Shown here: piece after piece, positions 43,455 through 52,065 of the stretch | Layout: the number at the start of each line of letters is the position of its first letter | Position numbering within the stretch: the stretch's first letter is position 1 | Assembly (NCBI GenBank): GCA_019636615.1 | Contig: JAHBXF010000001.1 | Location: forward strand, 1,364,001 to 1,428,000 | Source of the DNA: Phycisphaeraceae bacterium | Lineage (GTDB): Bacteria; Planctomycetota; Phycisphaerae; Phycisphaerales; UBA1924 | Length of the DNA stretch: 64,000 nucleotides | Reading direction: 5' to 3' | Translations under genes and position numbers: made by a program | The notes under the pieces: model-generated | What the model was told of the DNA's origin: nothing | The model's input: only the letters and a program-made list of their open reading frames with translations | Databases searched by the model: none

Positions 43455-44228
43455 ATGAAGATGTCCACCCAGATCACACTCTTGAAGGCCGCGGTTGTGC
43501 TCATGCTCGGCGCCGGCGGTGCTGCCCACGCCCAGGTGAGGATGCTGTATCAGAACTCGTTCGAGGCGAGAGAGATGGGCCCCGAGTGGAGCAGCAACTC
43601 ACGGCTGAACTGGGATGTTCCGGCCTTCTCAACCTTCAACGGTCGCTACTCGAATAGTTCCACAACGCTGACGTTGCCCCCCCTTCCCCCGCCGCCCCCG
43701 GCATCGAACAGCGGCGGCGGTGATGGTGGTAGTGGCGGTGGTGGCGGAGGCGGTGGGGGTGGTGGCGGCGGTGGTGGGGGTGGTGGGGGGAGTGCGCTCT
43801 ATCCGCTCATCACACTCAAGTTTGACTTCTACGCCATCGACTCGTGGGACGGCGAAGACACCCGCCACGGCAAAGACTGGTTCGAGGTGAAGATCAACGG
43901 AGAGATCAAACTCCGTGAGACATTCTCGAACCACCCGGGCATCGATCAGTCATTCCCGCTCGCCCCGACGCTCGGCGGGTACAACATCGGCTTTGATCCG
44001 CGCTGGAACGACGCGATCTACCGGGACATCACCATCGACTTCACCGTGCCCGCCGGTTCGCCCATCGTCATCAAGTGGTCTGACCTGGGCCTGCAGGGCA
44101 TGAACGATGAATCGTGGGGCATCGACAATGTCCGCGTGTCGTACCAGATGGTTCCCGCGCCGGGCCCCGCCGCCCTTCTCGCCGGCGGGCTGGTGCTCAT
44201 GGGCCGAAGGCGTTCGCGCCAGGCTTGA
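43455..44228 (+). CDS. Secreted protein with polyglycine tract and PEP-CTERM-like anchor
   Basis: This 257-residue protein starts at 43455 just after AGGAGAGAG. A signal peptide (AAVVLMLGAGGAAHA) leads into a beta-sandwich-like sequence (LYQNSFEAREMGPEWSS, TLKFDFYAIDSWDGEDTRHG, DWFEVKINGEIKLRETF, ESWGIDNVRVSYQ), the shape of carbohydrate-binding or concanavalin-like lectin folds. It is split by a Pro-rich stretch and a run of about 20 Gly encoded by mixed GGT/GGC codons. The end, VPAPGPAALLAGGLVLMGRRR, resembles the PEP-CTERM/VPAP-type exosortase signal: Pro motif, short helix, basic tail. No exosortase is in the window. Function is unknown. Confidence 0.8.
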   Translation: MKMSTQITLLKAAVVLMLGAGGAAHAQVRMLYQNSFEAREMGPEWSSNSRLNWDVPAFSTFNGRYSNSSTTLTLPPLPPPPPASNSGGGDGGSGGGGGGGGGGGGGGGGGGGSALYPLITLKFDFYAIDSWDGEDTRHGKDWFEVKINGEIKLRETFSNHPGIDQSFPLAPTLGGYNIGFDPRWNDAIYRDITIDFTVPAGSPIVIKWSDLGLQGMNDESWGIDNVRVSYQMVPAPGPAALLAGGLVLMGRRRSRQA

Positions 44229-44272
44229 ATGGCGAGTTCGGGATTCGGCGTTCGCGCCGTCAGCGCGCGGCC

Positions 44273-44836
44273 TCAGGCCTCGCCCACGCCCAGGTCGCGC
44301 GTGGTGAAGACCGCATCAAAGGCAAGCCCTTCGCGCTCGATGTTCTCGCGGGCTCCCTCCAGCCGGTCGATGGTCGCGATGACCCCGTGAACGGCAGCGC
44401 CCGTGGCGCGCAGCACGCGAACGGCCTCGAGCGCCTGCCCGCCCGTGGTCGCGACGTCTTCGATCAGCACCAGGTTGTCTCCCTCACCGCAGACGCCCTC
44501 CAACTGCTTGGCGGTGCCGTAGTCTTTCTTCTGATTGCGCACGAAGATGCTGGGCAGCCCCGTGTGCAGGCTGGCCGCGGTGACGAGGGGGATGCCCCCG
44601 AGTTCTGCCCCCGCCAGGCGCGTGGCCCGAAAGCCGCGGGCCGCTTCCATCGCCGCGAGGCGGGTCGCGAACATCGGCGCGAGTTTGGCGAGCAGTTCGG
44701 GGCGTGTGGAGAAGAGGTACTTATCGAGGTAGTAGGTGCTGGTCTTGCCCGAGCGCAGGGTGAACTGGCCGCGCAGCAGCGCGACGCGGGCGATTTCCTG
44801 GGCCAGGCCGGCACGGTTGATCTCGGGGGTAGACAT
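44273..44836 (-). CDS. pyrE: Orotate phosphoribosyltransferase
   Basis: This 187-residue protein converts orotate and PRPP to OMP in pyrimidine synthesis. The PRPP-binding motif is LVLIEDVATTGGQALEAV, near residue 120. The N-terminal FTLRSGKTSTYYLDKYL has the orotate-site basic pattern, and KQLEGVCGEGDN lies just upstream of the PRPP motif. Length matches the short bacterial form (about 180-215). The start at 44836 was chosen because residues before it in this frame are unlike the family. It is divergent from the cystathionine synthase gene (124 bp apart). Confidence 0.9.
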   Translation of the reverse strand: MSTPEINRAGLAQEIARVALLRGQFTLRSGKTSTYYLDKYLFSTRPELLAKLAPMFATRLAAMEAARGFRATRLAGAELGGIPLVTAASLHTGLPSIFVRNQKKDYGTAKQLEGVCGEGDNLVLIEDVATTGGQALEAVRVLRATGAAVHGVIATIDRLEGARENIEREGLAFDAVFTTRDLGVGEA

Positions 44837-44960
44837 ATCGCCGCGAGCGTATGACGCCGGGGAGGCCCGCGGGGTCGTACGATTGCGGCCCCGGCGGGAA
44901 CGGCCCGGAAAGATGCAGGGGGCTGAATGCGGCAGCGTGTCCTCGCACAGGAGCCCCGGC

Positions 44961-46337
44961 GTGAGCAAGATCTACGACAACATCCTTCAAGCCGTGGGCA
45001 ACACCCCTCTGGTTCGCCTCAACAAGGTGGTGCCCCCGGGGTGCGCCGAGGTGCTGGTCAAGTGCGAGTTCATGAACCCCACGGGTTCGATCAAAGACCG
45101 CATGGCGGTGCACATCCTCAACGAGAGCGAGCGTCAGGGGCTGATCAAGCCGGGCATGACCATCGTCGAGAACACCTCGGGCAACACCGGCCAGGGCGTG
45201 GCGATGTGGGCCGCGGTGCGGGGGTATAAGTGCGTCTTCACCATGCCCGACAAGATGAGCCTCGAGAAGGTCAACATGCTCAAGGCCTTCGGGGCCGAGG
45301 TGGTCATCACGCCCACCGACGTGCCCGGCGACAGCCCCGAGCACTATGTCGAAACCGCCAAGCGCATCGCCCGCGAGTCGCGCGGCTTTTATGTGAACCA
45401 GTACCACAACGCCCTGAACATCGACGCGCACGAACTCTCGACAGGCCCGGAGATCTGGCGTGACACCGGCGGCAACCTCGACGCCTTCGTGGCCGGCGCG
45501 GGCACGGGCGGCACGGTTTCGGGCACGGGGCGGTTCTTCAAGAAGAACCACCCGCACGTGCGCATCGTGGGCGTAGACCCCATCGGCAGCGTTCACTACC
45601 ACTACTTCTACACCAAGACCATGCCCACGCCGCACGTCTACAAGGTCGAGGGCGTCGGCGAAGACATCCTCTGCGACGCCATGGATTACTCCGTGGTCGA
45701 TGAGTTCCGCCAGGTGAACGACAAAGAGTCGTTCCTCATGGCCCGCCGTCTGGTGCGAGAAGAGGGGCTCTTCTGCGGCGGCTCGTCGGGGAGCAACGTT
45801 CACGTCGCGTTGCAGATCGCCCGCGAACTCGGGCCGGGCAAGAGGGTCGTGACCGTGCTGTGCGACAGCGCGACTCGCTACACCACCAAGTTCCTCTCGG
45901 ATGCCTGGATGAAAGATTACGGCTTCCTCGACAGCGGCCCCGACCTGGGCCTGGTCGAGGACCTTCTCGCGGCCAAGGCGCACCACACGAGCCCCGTCAC
46001 CGCGGGTGAGGACGACACCCTCGCCGCCATCATCGACAAGTTCAAGCAGCAGGGGGTGAGCCAGGTGCCCGTCGTCACCAGCGCCGGCAAGCCCGTGGCC
46101 ATTGTTCACGAGGTGGACGTGCTTCGGGGCCTCCAGAGCGGGGGTGTCTCGCCCGCGAGCCCGGCCAAATCCGTCGCCAAGCCTGTCGGCGGGCTCATCT
46201 ATCCCAAGGCCCGCATCGAAGAACTCTACAGAATCTTCGAGACCGACCAGGTCGCCATCGTCGTGGACAGCGAACGCATCGTCGGGGTTGTCAGCCAGAT
46301 CGACGTGATCGAGTATCTCAGCAAGAAGGGCCGGTAA
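44961..46337 (+). CDS. Cystathionine beta-synthase-type PLP enzyme with CBS pair
   Basis: This 458-residue protein has a fold-type II PLP domain followed by two CBS domains. PLP-site motifs are NPTGSIKDRMA (Schiff-base Lys in SIKDR), ENTSGNTGQGVAM and GAGTGGTVSGTGRF. Residues about 335-458 hold the CBS pair (GVSQVPVVTSAGKPVAIVHE and VAIVVDSERIVGVVSQID), probably sensing S-adenosylmethionine. The GTG start at 44961 has AGGAG 8 bp upstream. The N-terminal haem domain of animal enzymes is absent. Cysteine synthases without CBS domains are close relatives, so the exact reaction (cystathionine or cysteine formation) is not settled by sequence alone. Confidence 0.93.
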   Translation: MSKIYDNILQAVGNTPLVRLNKVVPPGCAEVLVKCEFMNPTGSIKDRMAVHILNESERQGLIKPGMTIVENTSGNTGQGVAMWAAVRGYKCVFTMPDKMSLEKVNMLKAFGAEVVITPTDVPGDSPEHYVETAKRIARESRGFYVNQYHNALNIDAHELSTGPEIWRDTGGNLDAFVAGAGTGGTVSGTGRFFKKNHPHVRIVGVDPIGSVHYHYFYTKTMPTPHVYKVEGVGEDILCDAMDYSVVDEFRQVNDKESFLMARRLVREEGLFCGGSSGSNVHVALQIARELGPGKRVVTVLCDSATRYTTKFLSDAWMKDYGFLDSGPDLGLVEDLLAAKAHHTSPVTAGEDDTLAAIIDKFKQQGVSQVPVVTSAGKPVAIVHEVDVLRGLQSGGVSPASPAKSVAKPVGGLIYPKARIEELYRIFETDQVAIVVDSERIVGVVSQIDVIEYLSKKGR

Positions 46338-46432
46338 CCCCTCTTCGCTCGGCACGCTCACCACACCGCAGCGCCCACGCATCACCCCTTCCCGCGAACT
46401 CCCCAACCGCCCCCGCCGTACCCACTCCTCCC

Positions 46433-47206
46433 GTGCCCAACCACCAGACCGACGCTCCAGCGGCTTCTCACCCCTCTCCCGGCGGGCAGGCGATGATCCC
46501 CCCGCCCGTGGCAGAACTGCGCGGCATCCGCAAGACCTACTACAAGCCCGACGGCTCGATCATGGTCGAGGCGCTGCGCGGCGTTGATCTCGTCATCCGC
46601 TCGGGCGAATATGTCGCCATCATGGGCTCTTCGGGCTCGGGAAAAAGCACGCTCATGAACCTGCTGGGCTGCCTCGACCGGCCCACCCAGGGGCAGTTCC
46701 TGCTGGGCGACCGCGACGTGGTGCATATGTCCGATGAAGAACTCTCGCAGTTCCGCGGGCGGACCATCGGCTTTGTCTTTCAGGCCTTCAACCTCATCCC
46801 CGAACTGACCATCGTCGAGAACGTCGCCTCGCCCCTCTTCTATCAGGGCATCGCCAAGCGTGAGCGGACGCACCGGGCAGAAGAGTCTCTGCGCATGGTC
46901 GGCCTGGGCGACCGGCTCGACCACCGCCCGCGTGAACTCTCGGGCGGTCAGCAGCAGCGCGTGGCCATCGCACGCGCGCTCGTCACGCGGCCCATCGTGC
47001 TCATGGCCGACGAACCCACGGGCAACCTCGATTCCGCCACGGGCAAGGCCATTCTTGAGATGTTCGAAGACCTCAACCGCCAGGGAATGACCATCATCAT
47101 GGTCACCCACGACCCCGAGATCTCGAAGCGGTGCAAGCGCGTCGTCCGCCTGCGCGACGGCCTCGTCTCAGAAGATTTTCTGGTTGAGAATCGCACCGTC
47201 GCGTGA
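46433..47206 (+). CDS. ABC transporter ATP-binding protein (LolD/MacB-type), no permease nearby
   Basis: This 257-residue ABC ATPase belongs to the LolD/MacB/FtsE-type subfamily. Walker A is MGSSGSGKSTLMN, the Q-loop region is VFQAFNLIPELTIVENV, the signature is LSGGQQQRVAIARAL, Walker B is VLMADEPTGNLDSATG and the H-loop VTHDPEISKRCKR. Such ATPases drive release or export of lipoproteins and peptides with a FtsX-like permease. No permease is adjacent: a phosphatase lies convergently downstream and cystathionine synthase upstream, so the partner is elsewhere. The start is uncertain: GTG at 46433, or ATG at 46493 with GGCAGG before it. Confidence 0.9.
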   Translation: MPNHQTDAPAASHPSPGGQAMIPPPVAELRGIRKTYYKPDGSIMVEALRGVDLVIRSGEYVAIMGSSGSGKSTLMNLLGCLDRPTQGQFLLGDRDVVHMSDEELSQFRGRTIGFVFQAFNLIPELTIVENVASPLFYQGIAKRERTHRAEESLRMVGLGDRLDHRPRELSGGQQQRVAIARALVTRPIVLMADEPTGNLDSATGKAILEMFEDLNRQGMTIIMVTHDPEISKRCKRVVRLRDGLVSEDFLVENRTVA

Positions 47207-47241
47207 GCCGGCATCCGCGGCCCGCCACGCCCGCGGCGGTC

Positions 47242-48582
47242 TCACGCCGCGGCGCGCGCCGCGTCTTCGCTGCCGTGCGCTGGCGAGGCCGGATCATCCG
47301 ACAACTGCAGCGCCACGATGGTGATGTCGTCACGCTGGTGCATGCTGCCGCACTGCTGATCGAGCATCCGCGAGAGATGATCGATGATGCGCGCCGGGCG
47401 GGGCGGCTGCGCCGCGCCCTCCGGCAACGGCTCATCGCGGTCGATGGTGAGCAGGTCTTCGAAGTGGGGCATGTGCGGCCGACCGAGCCAGCGCCCTTCG
47501 GCGCGCGGGTGATCGGGCAGAACCTCCTCGATGCCGTCCGTGTAGATGAGCAGAAGATCGTCCGGGTGCAGTCGCGCGCTCACCTGGTTGAAGCGAACGC
47601 CGGGCCACAGCCCCAGCACGGGCCCCTCCGTCGAGAGTTCGACCAACTCGGGCTGCGATCCGCCCGTCTGGCGCACCAGAATCGTGGGTGGGTGCCCGGC
47701 GCCGGCCACGCAGAGCGTGCCGTTGTGCGTGTCGATCACGCCGTAGAGCGCCGTGGCGAACCAGCCGCCGACGTTGTGCGTGTGCCGGCACACGCGGTCG
47801 TTCAGCCGTGTCATCACTTCGCTGGGTTCGAGCAGCAACTCGGACTGCTCGTGGTGCGTCGTCAACGCGTGCGTGAGCACCATGGTGAGCAGCGCGGCGG
47901 GCACGCCGTGCCCCGCGGCGTCCGCCAGGAAGAACGAAGCCCGCCCGCCGCCCAGGTCGCGCAGCAGGTGAACATCACCGCTGACAAAGTTCACGGGGCG
48001 GTGGATCGATGCCGCGCTCAGCCCTTCCACGCTCGCCGTGCCGTTCATGCCGGAAAACTCGCGCTGCACCGAGGCCGCCAGGTACATCTCCTCGTGCATG
48101 CGGTCGATCTGCGCCCTGATGCCGTCCCCGCAGCGTTGCGCCAGGCGCAGTTCGCGCCGCACAGACTCGAAGGCCGACTGGCGCTGAGCCAGGGCGTAGA
48201 GCATCGCGGCGAGCGAAGACGCGGGGGCGTCGTGCCGGTCGAAGATGATGCCGTCTCGCTGAAAATCTCGCCAGGGGCCGGGGTCGCTGAGCAGAATCAC
48301 CCCCGGCATGCCCGCCCTGGTCAGGGCATCGGTCACGTGGTCGATCACCGAGGCGGGTTCGCGGTCAGACACAATGACCAGCGCGCACCCCTTCTCGTTG
48401 CAGACCTGCTCGGCACGCGAACTCTCGAGGGCCCACGCGGTTAAACCGTCGAACGACGTCTGCTCAATGCGGAGGGCATCACGGCTGCCGCCGGGCCACG
48501 CCGCGGTCAGCGGGGCGCACCATCGCGCCCACGGCGAACCAAACTGCGGGCTGACGGCCATGATGATGCGGGGCGTGGGCAT
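47242..48582 (-). CDS. SpoIIE/PP2C-type serine phosphatase with receiver-like N-terminus
   Basis: This 446-residue protein has an N-terminal part (about 130 residues) that loosely resembles a response-regulator receiver domain but lacks clear phospho-acceptor context, a helical linker (SAFESVRRELRLAQRCGDG) and a C-terminal PP2C/SpoIIE phosphatase. Phosphatase motifs are AASVQREFSGMN, VNFVSGDVHLL (metal Asp), FFLADAAGHGVPAALLT (D-x-x-GHG), VAGAGHPPTI, YTDGIEEVLP and QRDDITIVALQL. Such enzymes control anti-anti-sigma or partner-switching pathways. It runs towards the ABC ATPase, with 35 bp between their stops. No anti-sigma partner gene is adjacent. Confidence 0.88.
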   Translation of the reverse strand: MPTPRIIMAVSPQFGSPWARWCAPLTAAWPGGSRDALRIEQTSFDGLTAWALESSRAEQVCNEKGCALVIVSDREPASVIDHVTDALTRAGMPGVILLSDPGPWRDFQRDGIIFDRHDAPASSLAAMLYALAQRQSAFESVRRELRLAQRCGDGIRAQIDRMHEEMYLAASVQREFSGMNGTASVEGLSAASIHRPVNFVSGDVHLLRDLGGGRASFFLADAAGHGVPAALLTMVLTHALTTHHEQSELLLEPSEVMTRLNDRVCRHTHNVGGWFATALYGVIDTHNGTLCVAGAGHPPTILVRQTGGSQPELVELSTEGPVLGLWPGVRFNQVSARLHPDDLLLIYTDGIEEVLPDHPRAEGRWLGRPHMPHFEDLLTIDRDEPLPEGAAQPPRPARIIDHLSRMLDQQCGSMHQRDDITIVALQLSDDPASPAHGSEDAARAAA

Positions 48583-48637
48583 GGGGAGAACTGCTCAACA
48601 GGCCAGGCCGGGAACCAGCGTCCCAGAACGCGGGAAC

Positions 48638-48661
48638 GGCCCGCGGCATCCGCCGCGGGCC
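48638..48661. terminator. GC-rich hairpin downstream of DUF192 gene
   Basis: A 9-bp stem (GGCCCGCGG paired with CCGCGGGCC, 6-nt loop) lies between the DUF192 stop and the phosphatase gene, but with no T tract. It may be a weak terminator or simple structure. Confidence 0.35.
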
Positions 48662-48758
48662 CAAGCACGCATCGGCACTTTGGTGTGAATTCTTCATCCC
48701 CAGGTCAAGTTCAGGGAGGGTTGTGCGGCCGGTTCCCTCATGCGGGCATCAGGCGGCC

Positions 48759-49352
48759 TCACGAGGCGAGTTTCTTCAGGCCTTCTCGGTCGAGTTCAAC
48801 CCGATCCCCCTCCTTGAGTTTCAGCGTTTCGAGTGTTCCGCCCTTCAACTCGATCACGAACTGCGCGGGGAACTTGCTGGGGTAGCGCTTCAGCCGGTTC
48901 TCATACTTCTCGTTCGTCCATGTCCATTCCGGCAGCCCCGGGATGATGCGACCGGATCGGTCGCGGGGTGGCGATAACTCCTTCTCGTCGTCCTCGCGGG
49001 GCGGGTCGGGCACCATGGCGTGCATCGCCGTCACGCGCCCAGAGCCATCAAGATAGATGATGTCGATGGGGATGGGGCAATCACGCATGACAAACTCGCG
49101 GCGCTCGGCCTTCTTGAAGACGAAGAGCATGCCGCCCTCCGGCTTGATCTCTGTCCGGCCAGATAAACCTCTGAACCGGGTTTCGTCGTTGAGCGCCAGT
49201 TCAAGGTTAAAGGCGCGGCCGTTGATCGTCACCTTCGCCGTGCTCCCGGGGCCCGCCGCGGGGGTGCCGTCGGTGCAACGCGCGGCGCCGAGCATGGTCA
49301 CGATGAAGACCCCCGCGAGCACTTGCCACGTCATCGGTTTGAACGTAACCAT
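48759..49352 (-). CDS. Exported DUF192 protein
   Basis: This 197-residue protein has an N-terminal hydrophobic signal (VLAGVFIVTMLGAARC) and the DUF192 domain: AFNLELALNDETRFRGLSGR, GMLFVFKKAERREFVMRDC, IPIDIIYLDGSGRV. The family's conserved methionine/cysteine and aspartate positions are present (MLFVF...M...C.IPIDI). Function of DUF192 is not established. Its start lies 22 bp inside the end of gluQ, so the two form an operon in the order gluQ then DUF192. Confidence 0.88.
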   Translation of the reverse strand: MVTFKPMTWQVLAGVFIVTMLGAARCTDGTPAAGPGSTAKVTINGRAFNLELALNDETRFRGLSGRTEIKPEGGMLFVFKKAERREFVMRDCPIPIDIIYLDGSGRVTAMHAMVPDPPREDDEKELSPPRDRSGRIIPGLPEWTWTNEKYENRLKRYPSKFPAQFVIELKGGTLETLKLKEGDRVELDREGLKKLAS

Positions 49353-50365
49353 GCGTCATCCTCCCGTGTAAAGACCACCGGCCCGCGGGGAATCATACTG
49401 ATCCCGAGCGCGCCGCGGAACTCCTGGGCCGACATCTCGCGCCGGCGGTCCGTCACCCCGCACCAGTGCGCCACAAGGCCGATGATGCGCTCGGGCCGCA
49501 CGCCGCACGCCCGATACACATCCAGCCGAGTATCGCCGTGTCGCTTGGCAAGCCGTCGCCCGTCTTCCCCACGCACCAGCGGCAGGTGCCAGTAATCGCC
49601 CACGGGTGTCAGGCCCAGCATCCGGGCGATCAACCGCTGCCGCGCGGCCGAATCAAGCAGGTCGTCGCCGCGCACCACCTGTGTCACCCCCTGGCGCGCG
49701 TCATCAACCACCACGGCGAGTTGATACGCCGACTGCCCGGGCCTGGCGCTGTCGCGGCGCGTCCACACGACGAAATCGCCGATCGATCGTGCCGGCTCGA
49801 AGCGTTGCGGGCCCGCGAAGCGGTCCACAAACTCCACGACTTCGCCATCGGGCACCACAAGCCGCCAACTCGGCGCGAGGTCGTCGAACCGACGTGTCCA
49901 TTCCTTGGGCCGCAGCGACGATGGAAAGACGACCTCGTGGTGGCCCTCTTGCGGGGCCGAGGCCGCGCCGGCGATCTCGGCTCGTGTCATCGCGCTCGGG
50001 TACGCGTTGCCGTCGGCGACCAGCCGTGTCATCGCCTCACGGTGGTACGCGCCGTCGTGCGACTGGATGTATGGCCCCGCATCCCAGTCGATGCCCAGCC
50101 AGCCCAGCAGGTCCACGGTGAGGTCCAGCACGCCGGGCTTCACGCGCGGCGTGTCGAGGTCTTCAATGCGCAGCACGATGCGCCAGCCGCGCCGGCGGGC
50201 CATGGCCCAGTTCACGAGAAACGTGCGGGCGTTTCCCAGGTGCAGTGCGCCGGTGGGCGAGGGCGCCAGTCGGGTGGTTTCCTGCCCGTCCGGGGCGAGG
50301 CGACCCCCGTTGGCACGCGTTGCGGGCCGCTCCGGGCGGTATTCCTGCGATTCTTCCGCGCTCAT
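49331..50365 (-). CDS. gluQ: Glutamyl-Q tRNA(Asp) synthetase-like protein
   Basis: This 344-residue protein is a truncated glutamyl-tRNA synthetase catalytic domain without the anticodon-binding part. Such enzymes glutamylate queuosine in tRNA-Asp. Motifs: LAPSPTGALHLGNARTFL (HIGH-type), RIEDLDTPR, and RRLAKRHGD in the KMSKS position, degenerate as in the family. The zinc-binding cysteines of the E. coli enzyme are not visible. Start at 50365 (MSAEESQE) is preferred over an upstream ATG at 50452, because upstream residues are non-family and would overlap the phhB start. Divergent from the pterin dehydratase gene (80 bp apart); it overlaps the downstream DUF192 gene. Confidence 0.9.
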   Translation of the reverse strand: MSAEESQEYRPERPATRANGGRLAPDGQETTRLAPSPTGALHLGNARTFLVNWAMARRRGWRIVLRIEDLDTPRVKPGVLDLTVDLLGWLGIDWDAGPYIQSHDGAYHREAMTRLVADGNAYPSAMTRAEIAGAASAPQEGHHEVVFPSSLRPKEWTRRFDDLAPSWRLVVPDGEVVEFVDRFAGPQRFEPARSIGDFVVWTRRDSARPGQSAYQLAVVVDDARQGVTQVVRGDDLLDSAARQRLIARMLGLTPVGDYWHLPLVRGEDGRRLAKRHGDTRLDVYRACGVRPERIIGLVAHWCGVTDRRREMSAQEFRGALGISMIPRGPVVFTREDDAWLRSNR

Positions 50366-50445
50366 GCAGAGGCAACGGTACACTCTGTCTCTCCCGGCGC
50401 GTCTTGAGCCACGCCGGCACCTGTTTCCACCGGGCCCCCCCACGC

Positions 50446-50793
50446 ATGGCAAAGCAAACCTCTCGCAAGCCGCAGGAACCCACGCCCGAGCCGCCCCAGC
50501 GCCTCTCGCCAGACGAGATCGTGCGGGGCCTGGCCGCGCTGCCCGAGTGGTCTGACCTCGGGGGTTCGATCCAGCGGACCTACCAGTTCGAGAACTTCAT
50601 CGCCTCCATGGCGTTTGTCAGCAAGGTCGCGGCGCAGGCCGAGGCGGTGCAGCACCACCCCGACATCCTCATCCGCTACAACAAAGTCACGCTCACGCTC
50701 AGCACGCACGACGCGGGCAACACGCTCACGGCCAAAGACTTCGACATGGCCCGGCGCGCCGAAGAGGCCGCGGGCAAGGCGGCCGCGCCCTGA
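50446..50793 (+). CDS. 4a-hydroxytetrahydrobiopterin dehydratase
   Basis: This 115-residue protein matches pterin-4a-carbinolamine dehydratase (PhhB/DCoH). Motifs: LAALPEWSDLGGSIQRTYQF, FIASMAFVSKVAAQAEAVQHHPDI with the catalytic His-His-Pro, and YNKVTLTLSTHDAGNTLTAK. The enzyme recycles oxidised pterin after phenylalanine hydroxylation. No hydroxylase is nearby, so a role in general pterin or molybdopterin metabolism is possible. The N-terminus has a short Lys/Pro-rich extension. ATG at 50446. Confidence 0.92.
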   Translation: MAKQTSRKPQEPTPEPPQRLSPDEIVRGLAALPEWSDLGGSIQRTYQFENFIASMAFVSKVAAQAEAVQHHPDILIRYNKVTLTLSTHDAGNTLTAKDFDMARRAEEAAGKAAAP

Positions 50794-50806
50794 GGCGCAC
50801 GCGGGC

Positions 50807-51286
50807 TCACCCCTGAAGCGGCGGGCCGAGAATTTCAAGATCAAACCTGGCGAACACCGCGGTGACCGCTTCGGGCGTGGGGTTGCCGTCACGCGAGAGC
50901 GCATCGACCTCGCGGAATGGGCCTTCGAGCCCGCCGGGCGTGCAGACGACGACCATCCGCGCCGGGCTCGCGCCCGCGTTGCGGAAGGTGTGTATCGAGC
51001 CGCGCGGCGCTCGTACAAAGCCGCCCGGCCCCTGAACAACGCGCCGGCCGTTCAACTCAAAGAGCACCGTGCCCTCGGTGATGAAGAAGCACTCGTCGTC
51101 GAGGGTGTGGCGGTGCAGCGGCGGGCCCTCGCCGGGGGGCACCGTCAACTCCATCACGGCGCACGCCCCGCCGGTGGCCTGCGAATCGGCGAGCACGCGC
51201 ACCAGAACCCCGAGCACATTGAGGCGTTCGCCCTCGGCGGGCAGTCGAACGATGGCATCGTTGCGCCGGGTTGATTGTTCACGCAT
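50807..51286 (-). CDS. Cupin-domain protein
   Basis: This 159-residue single-cupin protein starts at an ATG at 51286 preceded by AAGGA. Cupin motif 1 is PLHRHTLDDECFFITEG, giving His-x-His and Glu metal ligands; motif 2 carries GSIHTFRNAG with the fourth His. Such proteins are often dioxygenases (quercetin-like) or sugar isomerases, but the substrate cannot be told. It is convergent with the pterin dehydratase, 13 bp between stops. Confidence 0.9.
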   Translation of the reverse strand: MREQSTRRNDAIVRLPAEGERLNVLGVLVRVLADSQATGGACAVMELTVPPGEGPPLHRHTLDDECFFITEGTVLFELNGRRVVQGPGGFVRAPRGSIHTFRNAGASPARMVVVCTPGGLEGPFREVDALSRDGNPTPEAVTAVFARFDLEILGPPLQG

Positions 51287-51370
51287 GTCGGGCTGTTCCT
51301 TGTGCTGGCAGCGGGGCATCATACGGCGGCGGCGGCCCACGGCGAGTGCGCGCCCTTGAAAGACGCCGCC

Positions 51371-51790
51371 TCACACCGCGGGCTCGTCACGCATCGGGCG
51401 CGACGATGCGTCGTCATCGTCCGGGGCGGGTGCCGCGGGCTGCGCCGGCGCGTCTTTCGAGTCGCTGGCGATGGCGTGCTTGAGTTCATCCAGCGCGGTC
51501 TTGTTCCACAGCGGTGTCGAGACGAAGTACGCCGCGCGCGCGATCACGTGCCCGGCGATGGGCGCCGTGAGAAAGAGAAACGCGATCACCAGCAGCGAAC
51601 GCACCGAGACGCCAAGATCCTGAAAGTGCACGCACACGGCGACCATGACAAAGCCCACGCCCAGCGTGCCGGTCTTGGTCGCGGCCTGCAGGCGGGTGAA
51701 AATGTCCGGCATGCGCAAGATGCCCACCGCGCCCAGCAGGCTGAAGAGCCCGCCGAAGACCAGCAGCAGAGAGGCGAGGACCTGCATCAT
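51371..51790 (-). CDS. mrpG: Monovalent cation/H+ antiporter subunit MrpG
   Basis: This 139-residue subunit G ends the Mrp complex operon. Three membrane helices (SLLLVFGGLFSLLGAVGI, TLGVGFVMVAVCVHF, LLVIAFLFLTAPIAGHVIA) match MnhG/PhaG, including the family loop GILRMPDIFTRLQAATK. A charged tail with Asp/Pro/Ala follows. Start overlaps the mrpF stop by 4 bp (ATGA). Confidence 0.93.
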   Translation of the reverse strand: MMQVLASLLLVFGGLFSLLGAVGILRMPDIFTRLQAATKTGTLGVGFVMVAVCVHFQDLGVSVRSLLVIAFLFLTAPIAGHVIARAAYFVSTPLWNKTALDELKHAIASDSKDAPAQPAAPAPDDDDASSRPMRDEPAV

Positions 51791-52065
51791 CGTTCACCCC
51801 CCTTCTCAAGGTGGTAGGCGAACGCCACCGTCCCCACGAAGAGCACCAGCGCCAGCACGATGCTCACGAAGATGTAGATGGGCTCGTTCTTCGCGATGGC
51901 GTACACCCCGACCGCGCCCGCCGCGAGCGTGCCGATGAGGTCGAGCGCCACGACACGGTCGGCGAGGCTCGGCCCCCGCAGCAGGCGCAGGGTGACCATG
52001 AAGATGGCGATGATGAACATCGCCCCGGTGGCGATGAGCGACCATGAAAGGATGATGTCAGGCAC
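51787..52065 (-). CDS. mrpF: Monovalent cation/H+ antiporter subunit MrpF
   Basis: This 92-residue small membrane subunit has three helices and the MnhF block LLRGPSLADRVVALDLIGTLAAG. The GTG start at 52065 lies 8 bp inside the end of mrpE, so expression is coupled. It overlaps mrpG by 4 bp at its stop. Confidence 0.93.
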   Translation of the reverse strand: MPDIILSWSLIATGAMFIIAIFMVTLRLLRGPSLADRVVALDLIGTLAAGAVGVYAIAKNEPIYIFVSIVLALVLFVGTVAFAYHLEKGGER

